Of a DNA stretch of 64,000 nucleotides, positions 26,994 through 35,928 are shown piece after piece (position 1 is the first letter of the stretch; each line of letters begins with the position of its first letter). Below the pieces are notes generated by a model, which did no database searches, was not told the DNA's origin, and saw only the letters and a list, made by a program, of their open reading frames with translations. Source of the DNA: CAZWDL01 sp964632995 (lineage in GTDB: Bacteria; Bacteroidota; Bacteroidia; Chitinophagales; Saprospiraceae). The DNA lies in the NCBI GenBank assembly GCA_964632995.1, contig CAZWDL010000020.1:1-64000 (forward strand), read 5' to 3'. The position numbers were made by a program, and so were the translations under genes.

Positions 26994-29600
26994 GTGAAAA
27001 AACCAAAGATGAGCATCTCCTCTCCACCCCGCCGTATGCGGCTACTCTTTTTCGTGGTTTTGGGCTGTTTTCTCGGATACATCCCAGCCGGTGCGCAGGA
27101 GGTGGATAGTGTGGTTAGTGATAGTGCTCAGTTAGTCATTGATTCCAGTCTGTTACTTCCGGACCCCGATATACTCCAGTTTGATACCAGCTTATTGCTG
27201 ACCGACACGTCCCCAGGAGGCGTCGACTGGCAAAGCAGCGACACTATGGCGGTGTACCTGATGCGCGAGTTGGAAAACTTCGGCTTGCTGCTCAAGGAGG
27301 TCGACCGGGCCCTCAGCCGGGGCTTTGACTCCATCGGCATTCAACAGAAGGTTCGAGAAACCGCTACTAACCTAACCGTTATTGATCAGGCGCTGGCGAC
27401 TTACGCCGAGCGGATTGACCTGCGAACGCTGAGCACGATTAAGGTGGTGGTGAAAGAAATTCAGTCCCGGGTGAAAAACTGGCAGCGACAGCTCGATGCG
27501 TACAGCAAAAGGCTGCTGGCTTACAACGCAGATATCAGCCGTTTCAAGTCCGAAGTGAATTGGCGAAACTTCCCTGCCGATTCCATCCTGCAACGCGTGT
27601 ATCTTTCCCAGGCGGCTGACGTTTCCGGCAGAATAGCCCAAATGGATGGCAGAATCAGAAAAGAATTGATCATTACCGTCTTATTAAGTCGGGAGATCAA
27701 CGCCGCCGTCTTGCAGGCTTCGGCTCTTTTGGAAAAAATTGAAACGGCTGAAAAGAGTTTTGCAGAAAACTTTTTCCAGCCCCAGCACCCGCCCCTTTGG
27801 AATGCCGCTCAGGCGGATTACTCCCGGTCTATCACCCGGGTAGCCCGCTCCTCTTACCTGGCAATTTTCAAGGTTATGGAGTATTTTCTAAGTACCAGGT
27901 GGGGGGTCAGAATACTGAATACCGGCATTATTCTGTTATTTTTCCTACTGGCGCGATATAACCTGCAAAAGATCAGGCAACAGCCCGACCACAGCAGTAA
28001 GCTGGCTCCGGTCAAATACCTGGCTGATTATCCGCTGCTCGGCTCGCTGGTCGTAGGCATCATTTTAGCGCCGTTTTTATACCTAAATCCGCCGCTGTTT
28101 TACATGGAGCTGCTTTGGCTGGTTCTGGCCCTGCTATTGAGCACTTTTGTGTGGCGCGCCTGGCCCAGGTCCTTACACGCATACTGGCTGGCCATCCTGC
28201 CGGTGTATTTGATCTATCTGCTCACCAATTTTTTGATGGACACCACGGTGTTGGAGCGCTGGCTGGTCTTCGCGCTGAATATCGCAGCGATATTCATCGG
28301 AACGATATTGCTGAGCCGTTTGGCGCTTCTGCAATCCCCCTATCTACCCGTGATGAAGGGAATTACCCGGCTGATGATCGGACTCAACATCCTGGCGTTG
28401 TTGCTCAATCTGTTCGGCTTTTTCTCTCTGGGCAAAGTGCTGGGCTACGCCGGCGTATTCGGTTTCATCTTCGGCCAGGCGCTCTGGATTTTCATTCAGC
28501 TCGTCGAAGAGGCCTTCTTCCTGCAGCAACAAGCGGGGGTAGAGAACCGCCTGGGCTCCTGGCTGCACTTTCAGAACATTCAGGAATGGCTGGACGAAGG
28601 GTTGTTTGTCGTAGCTGCCGTACTTTGGGTAATCGCCGAAGCCAAAATTCTGAATATTTACGATTCGGTTTACAACAATGTCGTCAGCTTTTTGAATCAG
28701 GAACGCACACTCGGCGACGCCGCGTTCACCTTCGGCAGTATCCTGATCTTCATCTTCATCATCTGGGTGACCACCATTCTTTCGAAATTGATCACCTTTT
28801 TCTTTGAAAACCGGAGGACGGAAGACGGCCGGACGGAAAAGAAAAACGCATTCGGCAACTTCGCCGTTCTGATCCGGGTGGGATTGTTGTCGATCGGTTT
28901 TCTCATCGCCCTGTCGGCCGCCGGCATTCCCCTCGACCGCATCGCCATCGTCATCGGCGCACTGGGCGTGGGCATCGGCTTCGGCCTGCAGACCATCGTC
29001 AACAACCTCGTCTCGGGCATCATTCTCGCCTTCGAGCGCCCCATACAGATCGGCGACCTCATCGAGCTGGGGACGATGATCGGCACCGTTAAGGAAATCG
29101 GTATCCGCGCCAGCAAGATCACCACCTTCGACGGCGCCGAAGTGATCATCCCCAACGGCGACCTGCTCTCCCAGCAGGTCACCAACTGGACCCTGCACGA
29201 CCGCAACCGCCGCATCGAACTCATCGTCGGAGTAGGCTACGGCTCAGATATCAAACAGGTGCGCGAAGTTATCGAAGGCGTCCTCAACGAACATCCCCAA
29301 ATCATGTCCTATCCGGCGCCCATGGTCCTGGTGCACAACTTCTCCGACAGCTCCGTCGACTTCCGCCTCCTGTTCTGGACCTACGAGATCGGACAGTGGA
29401 TCAGCGTGAAAAGTGAGGTACTCTCCGCTATCTACGAAGCACTATATGCCGCCAAAATTGAAATCCCCTTTCCGAAACGGGATGTGTTCGTGCATTTTCC
29501 GGATAAGAAGCCGGAAGTGGATCGGTCCTCTTCCGAAGATCAGGGAGCAGAGACTGAAGAACTGGGAGAAAGAGAGACGGATGATACAGAAAAGAAATAG
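26994..29600 (+). CDS. large mechanosensitive channel (MscS family)
   Basis: An 868-residue protein: signal peptide (FFVVLGCFLGYIPAGAQ), a periplasmic coiled-coil region to about residue 290, many membrane helices, and the MscS pore and beta domain near 655-700 (GALGVGIGFGLQTIVNNL, then FERPIQIGDLIEL) followed by 'IIPNGDLLSQQVTNWT'. This is the MscK/MscM-like layout, gating ion flow under membrane tension during osmotic downshock. The frame opens with GTG at 26994; ATG codons at 27009 and 27036 are equally plausible starts, the last giving the tidiest signal peptide. The acidic tail is not conserved. Confidence 0.88.
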   Translation: MKKPKMSISSPPRRMRLLFFVVLGCFLGYIPAGAQEVDSVVSDSAQLVIDSSLLLPDPDILQFDTSLLLTDTSPGGVDWQSSDTMAVYLMRELENFGLLLKEVDRALSRGFDSIGIQQKVRETATNLTVIDQALATYAERIDLRTLSTIKVVVKEIQSRVKNWQRQLDAYSKRLLAYNADISRFKSEVNWRNFPADSILQRVYLSQAADVSGRIAQMDGRIRKELIITVLLSREINAAVLQASALLEKIETAEKSFAENFFQPQHPPLWNAAQADYSRSITRVARSSYLAIFKVMEYFLSTRWGVRILNTGIILLFFLLARYNLQKIRQQPDHSSKLAPVKYLADYPLLGSLVVGIILAPFLYLNPPLFYMELLWLVLALLLSTFVWRAWPRSLHAYWLAILPVYLIYLLTNFLMDTTVLERWLVFALNIAAIFIGTILLSRLALLQSPYLPVMKGITRLMIGLNILALLLNLFGFFSLGKVLGYAGVFGFIFGQALWIFIQLVEEAFFLQQQAGVENRLGSWLHFQNIQEWLDEGLFVVAAVLWVIAEAKILNIYDSVYNNVVSFLNQERTLGDAAFTFGSILIFIFIIWVTTILSKLITFFFENRRTEDGRTEKKNAFGNFAVLIRVGLLSIGFLIALSAAGIPLDRIAIVIGALGVGIGFGLQTIVNNLVSGIILAFERPIQIGDLIELGTMIGTVKEIGIRASKITTFDGAEVIIPNGDLLSQQVTNWTLHDRNRRIELIVGVGYGSDIKQVREVIEGVLNEHPQIMSYPAPMVLVHNFSDSSVDFRLLFWTYEIGQWISVKSEVLSAIYEALYAAKIEIPFPKRDVFVHFPDKKPEVDRSSSEDQGAETEELGERETDDTEKK

Positions 29601-29722
29601 GGAGAGGGACCGGTCTTTTTGTCGTTTTTCTATGGGCTTGCGCCTGACGTGCAGTGTAGCTGCAGTGCGACCGCATGGGAGCATTGACAGCTACACCGTG
29701 TTGTTCGGCGCTGCCTTTCTCT

Positions 29723-30112
29723 TTATTCAATTAGTAAAGTTTCTAATTGGTCAAGCAATTTTTGGACTTGAGTGGCCATTGGTTCGACTTCTTGCTCTTC
29801 TATTTCCTGGAAATCTTCGTAGTCAACGTCTTGCCGCATTGCGAAAAGTTTGTTGAAGACGATTCCCAAATCTTTCTCTACTTTGCCGGTTTTGATCAAT
29901 TCTTGATTAAATTTCGTTTTGAGCCCACTGTGAGTGGTTACTTTTATTTCTCGCTTTGCTAGATAAGCTGAAATCATATAAAAACTCGCATAATAAAGCC
30001 GGTTCGCTGCGGAGTCCCATCGCTCTGCATCCAATAATAGTTTGGCATCCTGAAAAGTCTCTTTGGCTTTATTGATTCTGAAGTTTACCAGATCCTTCTT
30101 TGAATAGCTCAT
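29723..30112 (-). CDS. HEPN-domain protein, probable toxin of a HEPN/MNT pair
   Basis: A 129-residue, helical HEPN-family protein. The core 'AKETFQDAKLLLDAERWDSAANRLYYASFYM' and 'KVTTHSGLKTKFNQ' is typical. The start at 30112 gives a 4-nt ATGA overlap with the upstream nucleotidyltransferase gene, so translation is coupled. In type VII toxin-antitoxin systems the HEPN partner is an RNase silenced by adenylylation by the MNT partner. The usual RxxxxH catalytic motif is not obvious: the matching place reads Arg93-Gln-Asp-Val-Asp-Tyr98, so RNase activity is uncertain. Confidence 0.85.
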   Translation of the reverse strand: MSYSKKDLVNFRINKAKETFQDAKLLLDAERWDSAANRLYYASFYMISAYLAKREIKVTTHSGLKTKFNQELIKTGKVEKDLGIVFNKLFAMRQDVDYEDFQEIEEQEVEPMATQVQKLLDQLETLLIE

Positions 30113-30438
30113 ACCTCCACGCCCTCTTCTTTGATAATTTGATGGATCGGCGTAACGGTTCTTTCTTCCCATTCATCCTTTTGATGAATGATTGTACTTA
30201 TTACCTCACCTTTCTCCAGTTCTATTTCATAGAGCCTTTCCCGAATTTCATCTTTCAATGCAGCTGTTACTTCCTGGTCCATCAAAATCAGAAAATCCCA
30301 GTCCGAATCTTGCCGGTTATCCCCCCTCGCCCGAGATCCAAATAGAATTACTTGGGCATTCTCATCTATTTTTTGAATTTCCGCTCTGACCAATTCGGGA
30401 ATTCCTACTTGCTTCTTGACTTTAGTTGAGCCCGTCAT
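30109..30438 (-). CDS. minimal nucleotidyltransferase (MNT), probable antitoxin
   Basis: A 109-residue Pol beta-like nucleotidyltransferase with the full GSx10DxD motif (Gly34-Ser35, Asp46, Asp48 in GSRARGDNRQDSDWD). It is the first gene of the pair with the HEPN gene (4-nt overlap). By analogy with MntA/HepT it would transfer AMP to the HEPN protein and neutralise it. A short unassigned frame ending at 30473 lies upstream and may be a decayed third gene. Confidence 0.87.
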   Translation of the reverse strand: MTGSTKVKKQVGIPELVRAEIQKIDENAQVILFGSRARGDNRQDSDWDFLILMDQEVTAALKDEIRERLYEIELEKGEVISTIIHQKDEWEERTVTPIHQIIKEEGVEV

Positions 30439-30699
30439 CTGTTCCTCTTTTGATTCTTAGAAATTGGCAACCTTACTGCTGTCTTTTTACTCTATTTTGT
30501 TTCCACAATTTACGCGCTTTTTTGGTTGTTCTCAAGGTGGCGCCTAATAGCTTTGCATCAGCTACAATGATGCGGATACGCAGCTGTTTCTCCTTGATCC
30601 TTCTCGAAATAGGCTTGACTTGCAGCCTGTGTCAGTGAAGGTATCAGGTTTTTAGAAAAAAAAACTTACTTTTAATTTTGAACCCAATACCACTTGATT

Positions 30700-30944
30700 T
30701 GTCAATGTTCTCCTTTACTCTATTCCTATCTTTTCCTGGCGGCTCTTTCCTATAATTCTTCCCTTATCGGCCAGTCGGCCGGCATTCCTGATGCCATCCA
30801 ACTGGAAAACCTCACCATTGCCGGCAATAAAGCCTGAGCGACCTTTGACAAAAAAGAGAAAGGTGGAAGCCGTCCCATTTCTAAAGAACAACGCATATTG
30901 ATCAAGAAGAGCGGGGAATGGAAACTGGTGACGATGCTGTTTTC
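30700..30944 (+). pseudogene. decayed small exported-protein gene
   Basis: One plus-strand frame reads as a hydrophobic leader (about 30706-30750), then 'SSLIGQSAGIPDAIQLENL' and 'TIAGNKA', hits a TGA near 30836, and continues in the same frame as ATFDKKEKGG and 'ILIKKSGEWKLVTML'. The SGEWKLV ending resembles small lipoproteins of the NTF2/DUF4878 type. It has no start codon in frame and one internal stop. The rest of 30439-31010 shows nothing else I can support. Confidence 0.4.
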
Positions 30945-31010
30945 CCTATGTAAAAAAGTTCTGTGCCCGCTGTGGTGGATTATTTTTTTTGAGGGGAAAA
31001 ACCCTATTCA

Positions 31011-31919
31011 CTAAATTTCAGTGCTTACCCCCTCCATCTCCAGCAACCGCTGCCAGTACCGGTCGGTATGCGCCTGCACCTCATCGAGTAATTCCTGATT
31101 CCCCTCCTTAAACAAATGGCGGAAGCGTCCCTGATGCTTCATACATTCCGTGACGGGGATCATCTTTTCCGGTTTGTAATTGATGGTATAGTTTCGGTCT
31201 TCCACTTCGAAAAGCGGGAAAAGGCGGCTTTCCACCGCCAGTCGTCCGATCTCTATCGATTGGCCGGGATCGGTTTTGTGGCCGGGAGGACAGGGGCCGT
31301 CCACCATGATAAAGCGGAAGCCGTGGACATCCCTGGCTTTTTTGGTTTTTGCCCTAAGATCCTCCATGAAGGCCAGGGAAGCCGTTGCCGCGTAAGGCAG
31401 GTTGTGGGCGGCGATGATGCCCATCAGGTCTTTGGGCCAGGTGCGTTTGTATCCCCGGCCGGGATTGGTGGTGGTCACGGCGCCGTAGGGCGTAGCCGTA
31501 CTGCTCTGGATGCCCGTGTTCATGTAGGCCCCGTTATTGTTGCAGATGTAGAGGATGTTCTCCCCCCGGGCCGCCGCGCCGGACAGGGCCTGGAAACCGA
31601 TATCGAAGGTGCCGCCGTCGCCGGCGAGCACTGCTACCGTGGTGTCCTGCTTGCCCTGCCGGTCAAGGGCTGCCCTTACCCCGGTGGCTGTAGCTGACGC
31701 CGCTGCAAAAACCGTATGCACCACATTGGCTTTCAGGTCATTGAGCGGATAGGGGCCCGTGATGATGGAAAAACAGGAGGCCGGCACCACGTATACCGTA
31801 TCCTCACCCAGAATGCTGGCTAAATGGCGCGCCAACAGCGACCATCCACATCCCCGGCAGCTCAGCGCGCCGGAATACACCTGTTCCTCTTTTATCAGAA
31901 AATCTTGTGCAGGTTTCAT
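31011..31919 (-). CDS. 2-oxoacid:ferredoxin oxidoreductase beta subunit
   Basis: A 302-residue TPP-binding subunit of the PorB type. The Cys motif LSCRGCGWSLL near residue 20 holds iron-sulfur ligands, and the TPP/Mg motif is GDGGTFDIGFQALSGAAARG with 'YICNNNGAYMNTGIQ'. With the alpha and gamma/delta subunits it would oxidise pyruvate or another 2-oxoacid to acyl-CoA and CO2, passing electrons to ferredoxin. Third gene of the operon, 21 nt after the alpha gene. Pyruvate is the likely but unproved substrate. Confidence 0.92.
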   Translation of the reverse strand: MKPAQDFLIKEEQVYSGALSCRGCGWSLLARHLASILGEDTVYVVPASCFSIITGPYPLNDLKANVVHTVFAAASATATGVRAALDRQGKQDTTVAVLAGDGGTFDIGFQALSGAAARGENILYICNNNGAYMNTGIQSSTATPYGAVTTTNPGRGYKRTWPKDLMGIIAAHNLPYAATASLAFMEDLRAKTKKARDVHGFRFIMVDGPCPPGHKTDPGQSIEIGRLAVESRLFPLFEVEDRNYTINYKPEKMIPVTECMKHQGRFRHLFKEGNQELLDEVQAHTDRYWQRLLEMEGVSTEI

Positions 31920-31940
31920 ATCGATGAAGTTTAAACATGC

Positions 31941-33143
31941 TTAATCTACATCCACCCAGTTTACCTCTTCCGGACGGTGGAGGGCCTGGTAGATGATCTT
32001 CTCAATGGTCGCCGGCGGAACGTCCTTGCCGCCTACCCCGGCGTAAAAATCATAGAGCTTAAGGACCGTCGGATACAGCGCCCGTTTCATTTCCTGCAGG
32101 ATGGCCCCTTCGCGGTCGCCGAGGAAGTTGCGTTCCACGCAGGCGATAACCGCTTCCGGCGGCAGTCCGGCGAGCGCCTTGCGTACGGACACTTTGGGGA
32201 ACGGCCGGAACAGCCGGATTTTCAGCAGCCCCACCTCCGGAAACTGCTTAATCACGCCCCGAACCGTACTGGAAATGCTGGATATGGTGACGAGCACCAG
32301 TTTGGTCTGAGGACCGATGTTCACGGCTTCCACATTATCGTAGGAACGCCCGAATTTTTCAGCAAACTCTTTTGCCACGGATTCGGAAAGCCCCTCCACC
32401 CGCTGTATATCTTTCCAGTAACTGTAATTCAGCTTATTGTAATGTTCCGGCGCCACCAGGCCGCCAAAGGCCTTGGGGTTTTCCAAATCCACTTCCATCG
32501 GACTGTGCCGGAAGGGCGGCAAGAATTCATCGACCAGGTCCTGATCGGGGATCCAGACGTTTTCACTCGTATGACTCTGGTAAAAAGCATCCAGGACGAC
32601 CATGACGGGAAGGTGCAGTTTTTCCGTAATCACATAAGCCTGAATAATGGTATCGAGTACTTCCTGCGAACTCTCGCCGTAGAATTGAATCCAGCCCGTA
32701 TCCCGCTGCGAGAGGGAATCCGATTGATCGGACCAGATATTCCAGGGGATGGACGGACGGCCCACATTACACACTACCATCGGAAGACGGAAATGCGCGA
32801 TGGCCTGCAACACCTCGTGGGCATAGAAGAGGCCTTGACCTGCAGTGGCGGTAAAAACCCGTTCCCCGGCAACGGCGGCCCCCATAGCGGCGGCAAATAC
32901 CGAATGCTCGCTATCCATATTGATATAGGTGGCGTCGAGTTCTCCCTCCGCTACCATTTGAGCGAGGCGCTCTACGATCGTGGTTTGCGGAGTAATCGGA
33001 TAAGCCGGAACAAAGCCGGTCCGGCAGAGGCGGGCGCCCTCGGCAGCGGCGAAATTGCCTTTCATGATCTTTTCCCGGTGTCTGGGGTATTTGGCTTTAC
33101 CGGCAGAAGTGGATTTTACGCTATCTAAAGTTTCCATTTTCAT
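31941..33143 (-). CDS. 2-oxoacid:ferredoxin oxidoreductase alpha subunit
   Basis: A 400-residue PorA-type subunit with 'VPAYPITPQTTIVERLAQ', 'MDSEHSVFAAAMGAAVAGERVFTATAGQGL' broken here as MDSEHSVFAAAMGA and FTATAGQGL, and the C-terminal 'RPFPKVSVRKALAGLP' region. The start at 33143 overlaps the stop of the upstream fused gene by 4 nt (ATGA), which argues for it over the longer frame. It binds the 2-oxoacid/CoA side of the active site with the TPP-carrying beta subunit. Confidence 0.92.
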   Translation of the reverse strand: MKMETLDSVKSTSAGKAKYPRHREKIMKGNFAAAEGARLCRTGFVPAYPITPQTTIVERLAQMVAEGELDATYINMDSEHSVFAAAMGAAVAGERVFTATAGQGLFYAHEVLQAIAHFRLPMVVCNVGRPSIPWNIWSDQSDSLSQRDTGWIQFYGESSQEVLDTIIQAYVITEKLHLPVMVVLDAFYQSHTSENVWIPDQDLVDEFLPPFRHSPMEVDLENPKAFGGLVAPEHYNKLNYSYWKDIQRVEGLSESVAKEFAEKFGRSYDNVEAVNIGPQTKLVLVTISSISSTVRGVIKQFPEVGLLKIRLFRPFPKVSVRKALAGLPPEAVIACVERNFLGDREGAILQEMKRALYPTVLKLYDFYAGVGGKDVPPATIEKIIYQALHRPEEVNWVDVD

Positions 33144-35410
33144 GATGCTGCTGCTTCTTCGGTTAAGGTAAATTCGATGGCTGAACAGGGGCACTCCCGG
33201 ACGCAGATGCCGCATCCTTTGCAGTAGTCGTAATCGATGCGCAGGCGGCCTTGCTCATCGACCAGGATGGCGGCGTCCGGACAGAAGTTGAAACAGTTGC
33301 CGCAGCTGAAGCACTCGCCGCAGTGCAGGCATCGCGCCGTTTCATCGACAATTTCCTCAGCTGTCAATGCTTGAGACACTTCCGTAAAATCGTGGTGAAA
33401 ATCCTCGGGTTGATGAAGTGGAGACTGGTGCCTGGGCAATGGCAGGAAGTACGCAAAGTTGATGTCCTCCGGTAAAACGACCTCCGGAAGCGTTTCCTTC
33501 GGGTCGTAGGGAGCTTCTCTCAAGAAAGCATCCACTTCCGCGGCCACCTTATTACCGGAGCCGATCGCTTCGGTTACGGTGCCGCCCCAGGCCATATCGC
33601 CGGCGCAGAAAACAGGTTTGTCTCCTGAATATTGGATCCTTCCCTGCTTGGGTGTGATGCCGGCTTCGCCAAAGGCAAATTGGTCGAAACGCTGCCCGAT
33701 AGCGGTGATGACATGATCGAAGGTCTCTGTCCATTCCGATCCGGCGACAGGCTCCGGCCGGCGCCGCCCCGAATCATCGGGCTCGCCGAGCTGCATCCGG
33801 ATCAGGTCGAGTTTTACCTGCTCGTTTTGTTTGGAAAGCCCTACCGGGGCGGTCAAAAACTGAAACCGCACGCCTTCCGCCTGTGCTTCGTGTACTTCCT
33901 GGGCGATGGCCGGCATTTCGCGGATGGTGCGCCGGTAAAAGATGGTAGGCGCGGCGGCAAGCCGGAGGACGGTACGGGAGACATCAACGGCCGTGTTGCC
34001 GCCGCCGATGATGGCTACCTTATCACCCGGTTTGATCCCTGCCTCCTCTCCGTTTAATTTGAAGTTTCGGAGGAAGGAGATGCCATCGGTTACCAGTTCT
34101 CCGTTGGGCAGTCCCAGACCGGAGCCGATGTGGGAGCCAACCGCGGTAATGACGGCGTCAAAATCTTCAGAGAGTTCATCAATCGCTACTTTTCTATTCA
34201 GGATGATTTCCACGCCTTTGCGTTTGATGATATCGATTTCCCGGTCGAGCACCTCGTCCGGCAAGCGGAATTTGGGGATGCCGCTGCGCATCATGCCGCC
34301 CGGGAGCGACATGGCTTCAAATACCGTTACCGGATAACCTCTTTCCCGGAGGCGCAGGGCAGCGGTCAGTCCTGCCGGACCGCTACCGATGACGGCGATG
34401 CGTTCCTGGTGAAGGAGCGGCAGGGCTTGTACGTCATCGGACAAGGCTTTATCCCCGACAAAGCGTTCAATCGCTCCGATGTTAACACCCTGGTCCAATG
34501 CATTTCGATTGCAGGTTTGCTCGCAGAAGTTGGGGCATACCCGGCCGCAAATGGCCGGGAAAGGATTATTGTTATAAATGGTGTCGTAGGCTTCCTGGAA
34601 CTTCCTTTCGGCTGCCAGCTTCACGAAAGCGCGCACGTCAATTCCGGCGGGACAGTTGGCGTTACACGGAGGCGTGCGATCGACAAAGGCAGGGGTCATC
34701 AGCCGCCAGTTGCCCGTTTTATTGTTCGACATGGGTTGGGACCAGAAGGGCGCCGAGAGGCCTTCGGGTTCCGGTGCTTCTTCAAAGAACAGTTCTTCCA
34801 GGCTGCGCCGTTTTTCCGTGGGTGGGGCATGGAGCCGCTCGATAAGCATTGCATTGCGTTCTTCTACGCCGGCTACCAGCTTAAATGCCTCCTCAAAAGC
34901 CCGGCCGTTGGCATCCGGCTTGGCGGGAACGTTGGCTTTGACAGTGGCCTGACCAATGGCAAAGTCTGCCTCAAAGATGCGAAGGATAGCGCCGATCATC
35001 GCCGCATTGACGATGGGTAAAGACTTGCTGCCCAGCCCCAGGTCAAGCGAGATGGACGTCGCCGGAACGGTGTACACCTTTTTAGCGAATCCCCTGAAAT
35101 GATCGAGGGGCCGTTCTGAGTTTATCAAAACTGCCCCTTGCGGATGTAATCCGTCGAAAACTGGAATCTGGTCTAATAGGCTCTCGTCAAAAACGACGAT
35201 CAAATGGGGATGGTAAATGTTGCTCCGGTTGAAAATCTCCTTTTTGGCTATCCTGAGAAAGGCCTGAATGGGCGCTCCCGTCCGCTCAACACCGAATGCC
35301 GGAAATGCCTGCACCTGGAAATCGTCCAGCTTACTGAACACCTTTGCCAGAATTTCAAATGCAGTCACCATACCCTGACCGCCTCTGGCGTGTCCGCGTA
35401 TTTCTAACAT
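33140..35410 (-). CDS. fused oxidoreductase gamma subunit, GltD-like FAD/NADPH module and delta ferredoxin
   Basis: A 756-residue three-part fusion. Residues 1-190 are the gamma subunit (LEIRGHARGGQGMVTAFEIL, then 'FPAFGVERTGAPIQAF'). Residues about 245-660 are a GltD-like NADPH-dependent flavoprotein: N-terminal Cys cluster (PPCNANCPAGIDV, then ICGRVCPNFCEQTC), FAD motif GSGPAGLTAALRL near 338 and NAD(P)H motif IIGGGNTAVDVSR near 464. Residues about 693-745 are a two-[4Fe-4S] delta ferredoxin (CFSCGNCFNFCP and YCKGCGICVRECP). The fusion would let the complex exchange electrons with NAD(P)H directly. First gene of the operon; each module looks intact. Confidence 0.9.
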   Translation of the reverse strand: MLEIRGHARGGQGMVTAFEILAKVFSKLDDFQVQAFPAFGVERTGAPIQAFLRIAKKEIFNRSNIYHPHLIVVFDESLLDQIPVFDGLHPQGAVLINSERPLDHFRGFAKKVYTVPATSISLDLGLGSKSLPIVNAAMIGAILRIFEADFAIGQATVKANVPAKPDANGRAFEEAFKLVAGVEERNAMLIERLHAPPTEKRRSLEELFFEEAPEPEGLSAPFWSQPMSNNKTGNWRLMTPAFVDRTPPCNANCPAGIDVRAFVKLAAERKFQEAYDTIYNNNPFPAICGRVCPNFCEQTCNRNALDQGVNIGAIERFVGDKALSDDVQALPLLHQERIAVIGSGPAGLTAALRLRERGYPVTVFEAMSLPGGMMRSGIPKFRLPDEVLDREIDIIKRKGVEIILNRKVAIDELSEDFDAVITAVGSHIGSGLGLPNGELVTDGISFLRNFKLNGEEAGIKPGDKVAIIGGGNTAVDVSRTVLRLAAAPTIFYRRTIREMPAIAQEVHEAQAEGVRFQFLTAPVGLSKQNEQVKLDLIRMQLGEPDDSGRRRPEPVAGSEWTETFDHVITAIGQRFDQFAFGEAGITPKQGRIQYSGDKPVFCAGDMAWGGTVTEAIGSGNKVAAEVDAFLREAPYDPKETLPEVVLPEDINFAYFLPLPRHQSPLHQPEDFHHDFTEVSQALTAEEIVDETARCLHCGECFSCGNCFNFCPDAAILVDEQGRLRIDYDYCKGCGICVRECPCSAIEFTLTEEAAAS

Positions 35411-35548
35411 GGTAAAAGGTTTATTTGGTTAGTGCAATCCCTTTGGATCTTGTAGCGGAGTTATGTTAAAGACTTTTTAAAGTAGAATTGATGATGAAAG
35501 TCTCGGATGGCCTTGATTTTTGTCAATTCTTATTCAATCCTTGAGTCC
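35411..35548. other. 5' flank of the oxidoreductase operon
   Basis: No gene is visible. It should hold the promoter of the leftward oxidoreductase operon, but I find no TAnnTTTG box at a convincing distance. Confidence 0.3.
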
Positions 35549-35678
35549 ACTCCGAAAAGTGTTTTTTTGTTACACAAAGAAGACACTAAGGCACACAAAG
35601 CTTTGATATTGTTTATTTTACCTTTGTGTATCTTTGTGCCTCCTTTGTACTTCTTTGTGTAAATTTACTTTTCGGAGT
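35549..35678. repeat. 130-nt hairpin built of CACAAAG words
   Basis: The outer arms ACTCCGAAAAGT (35549-35560) and ACTTTTCGGAGT (35667-35678) are perfect inverses. Inside, TTACACAAAGAAG (35570-35582) pairs with CTTCTTTGTGTAA (35650-35662), and further CACAAAG/CTTTGTG words pair imperfectly around an A/T-rich centre. The structure lies between the MocR remnant and the oxidoreductase operon. Confidence 0.85.
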
Positions 35679-35706
35679 AAGCTCATCCTTCAATCCTCTT
35701 TTCCCC

Positions 35707-35928
35707 TCAATCCACCAAACACTTTTTCATCCTCCGAACTGCCGCCTCAATTTCCGCCGGCCGGTAGGGCGCATAGCCCAGTACCAGGCCGAGACAGGGG
35801 TGGAAAGAAAGCGTATACCCGGACAAGGGGTTGGCGATGATTCCCGCCTGTTGCAGCCTTTTGGAAATATCAATATCGGAGCTGCCTTTCGGCAAATAAG
35901 CCACCAGTGTCTCCGGCACTAGCACCAT
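35707..35928 (-). pseudogene. C-terminal remnant of a MocR/PdxR-type regulator
   Basis: Only 73 residues remain, reading 'ETLVAYLPKGSSDIDISKRL', 'GIIANPLSGYTLSF', 'GLVLGYAPYRPAEIEAAV'. This is the end of the aminotransferase-like domain of GntR/MocR regulators, which are normally near 470 residues with a winged-helix N-terminus. The break abuts the start of the divergent flavin-binding gene (2-nt overlap). MocR/PdxR genes are often divergent from pyridoxamine-phosphate-oxidase-like genes, so the regulator of this pair was probably lost by deletion. Confidence 0.65.

Noticed and set aside
30426..30638. Short plus-strand frame upstream of the HEPN/MNT pair, and a minus-strand frame ending at 30473
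   Set aside because: The plus frame has no protein-like signature. The minus frame (RIIVADAKLLGATLRTTKKA) looks more protein-like but lacks any start codon and a recognisable family.
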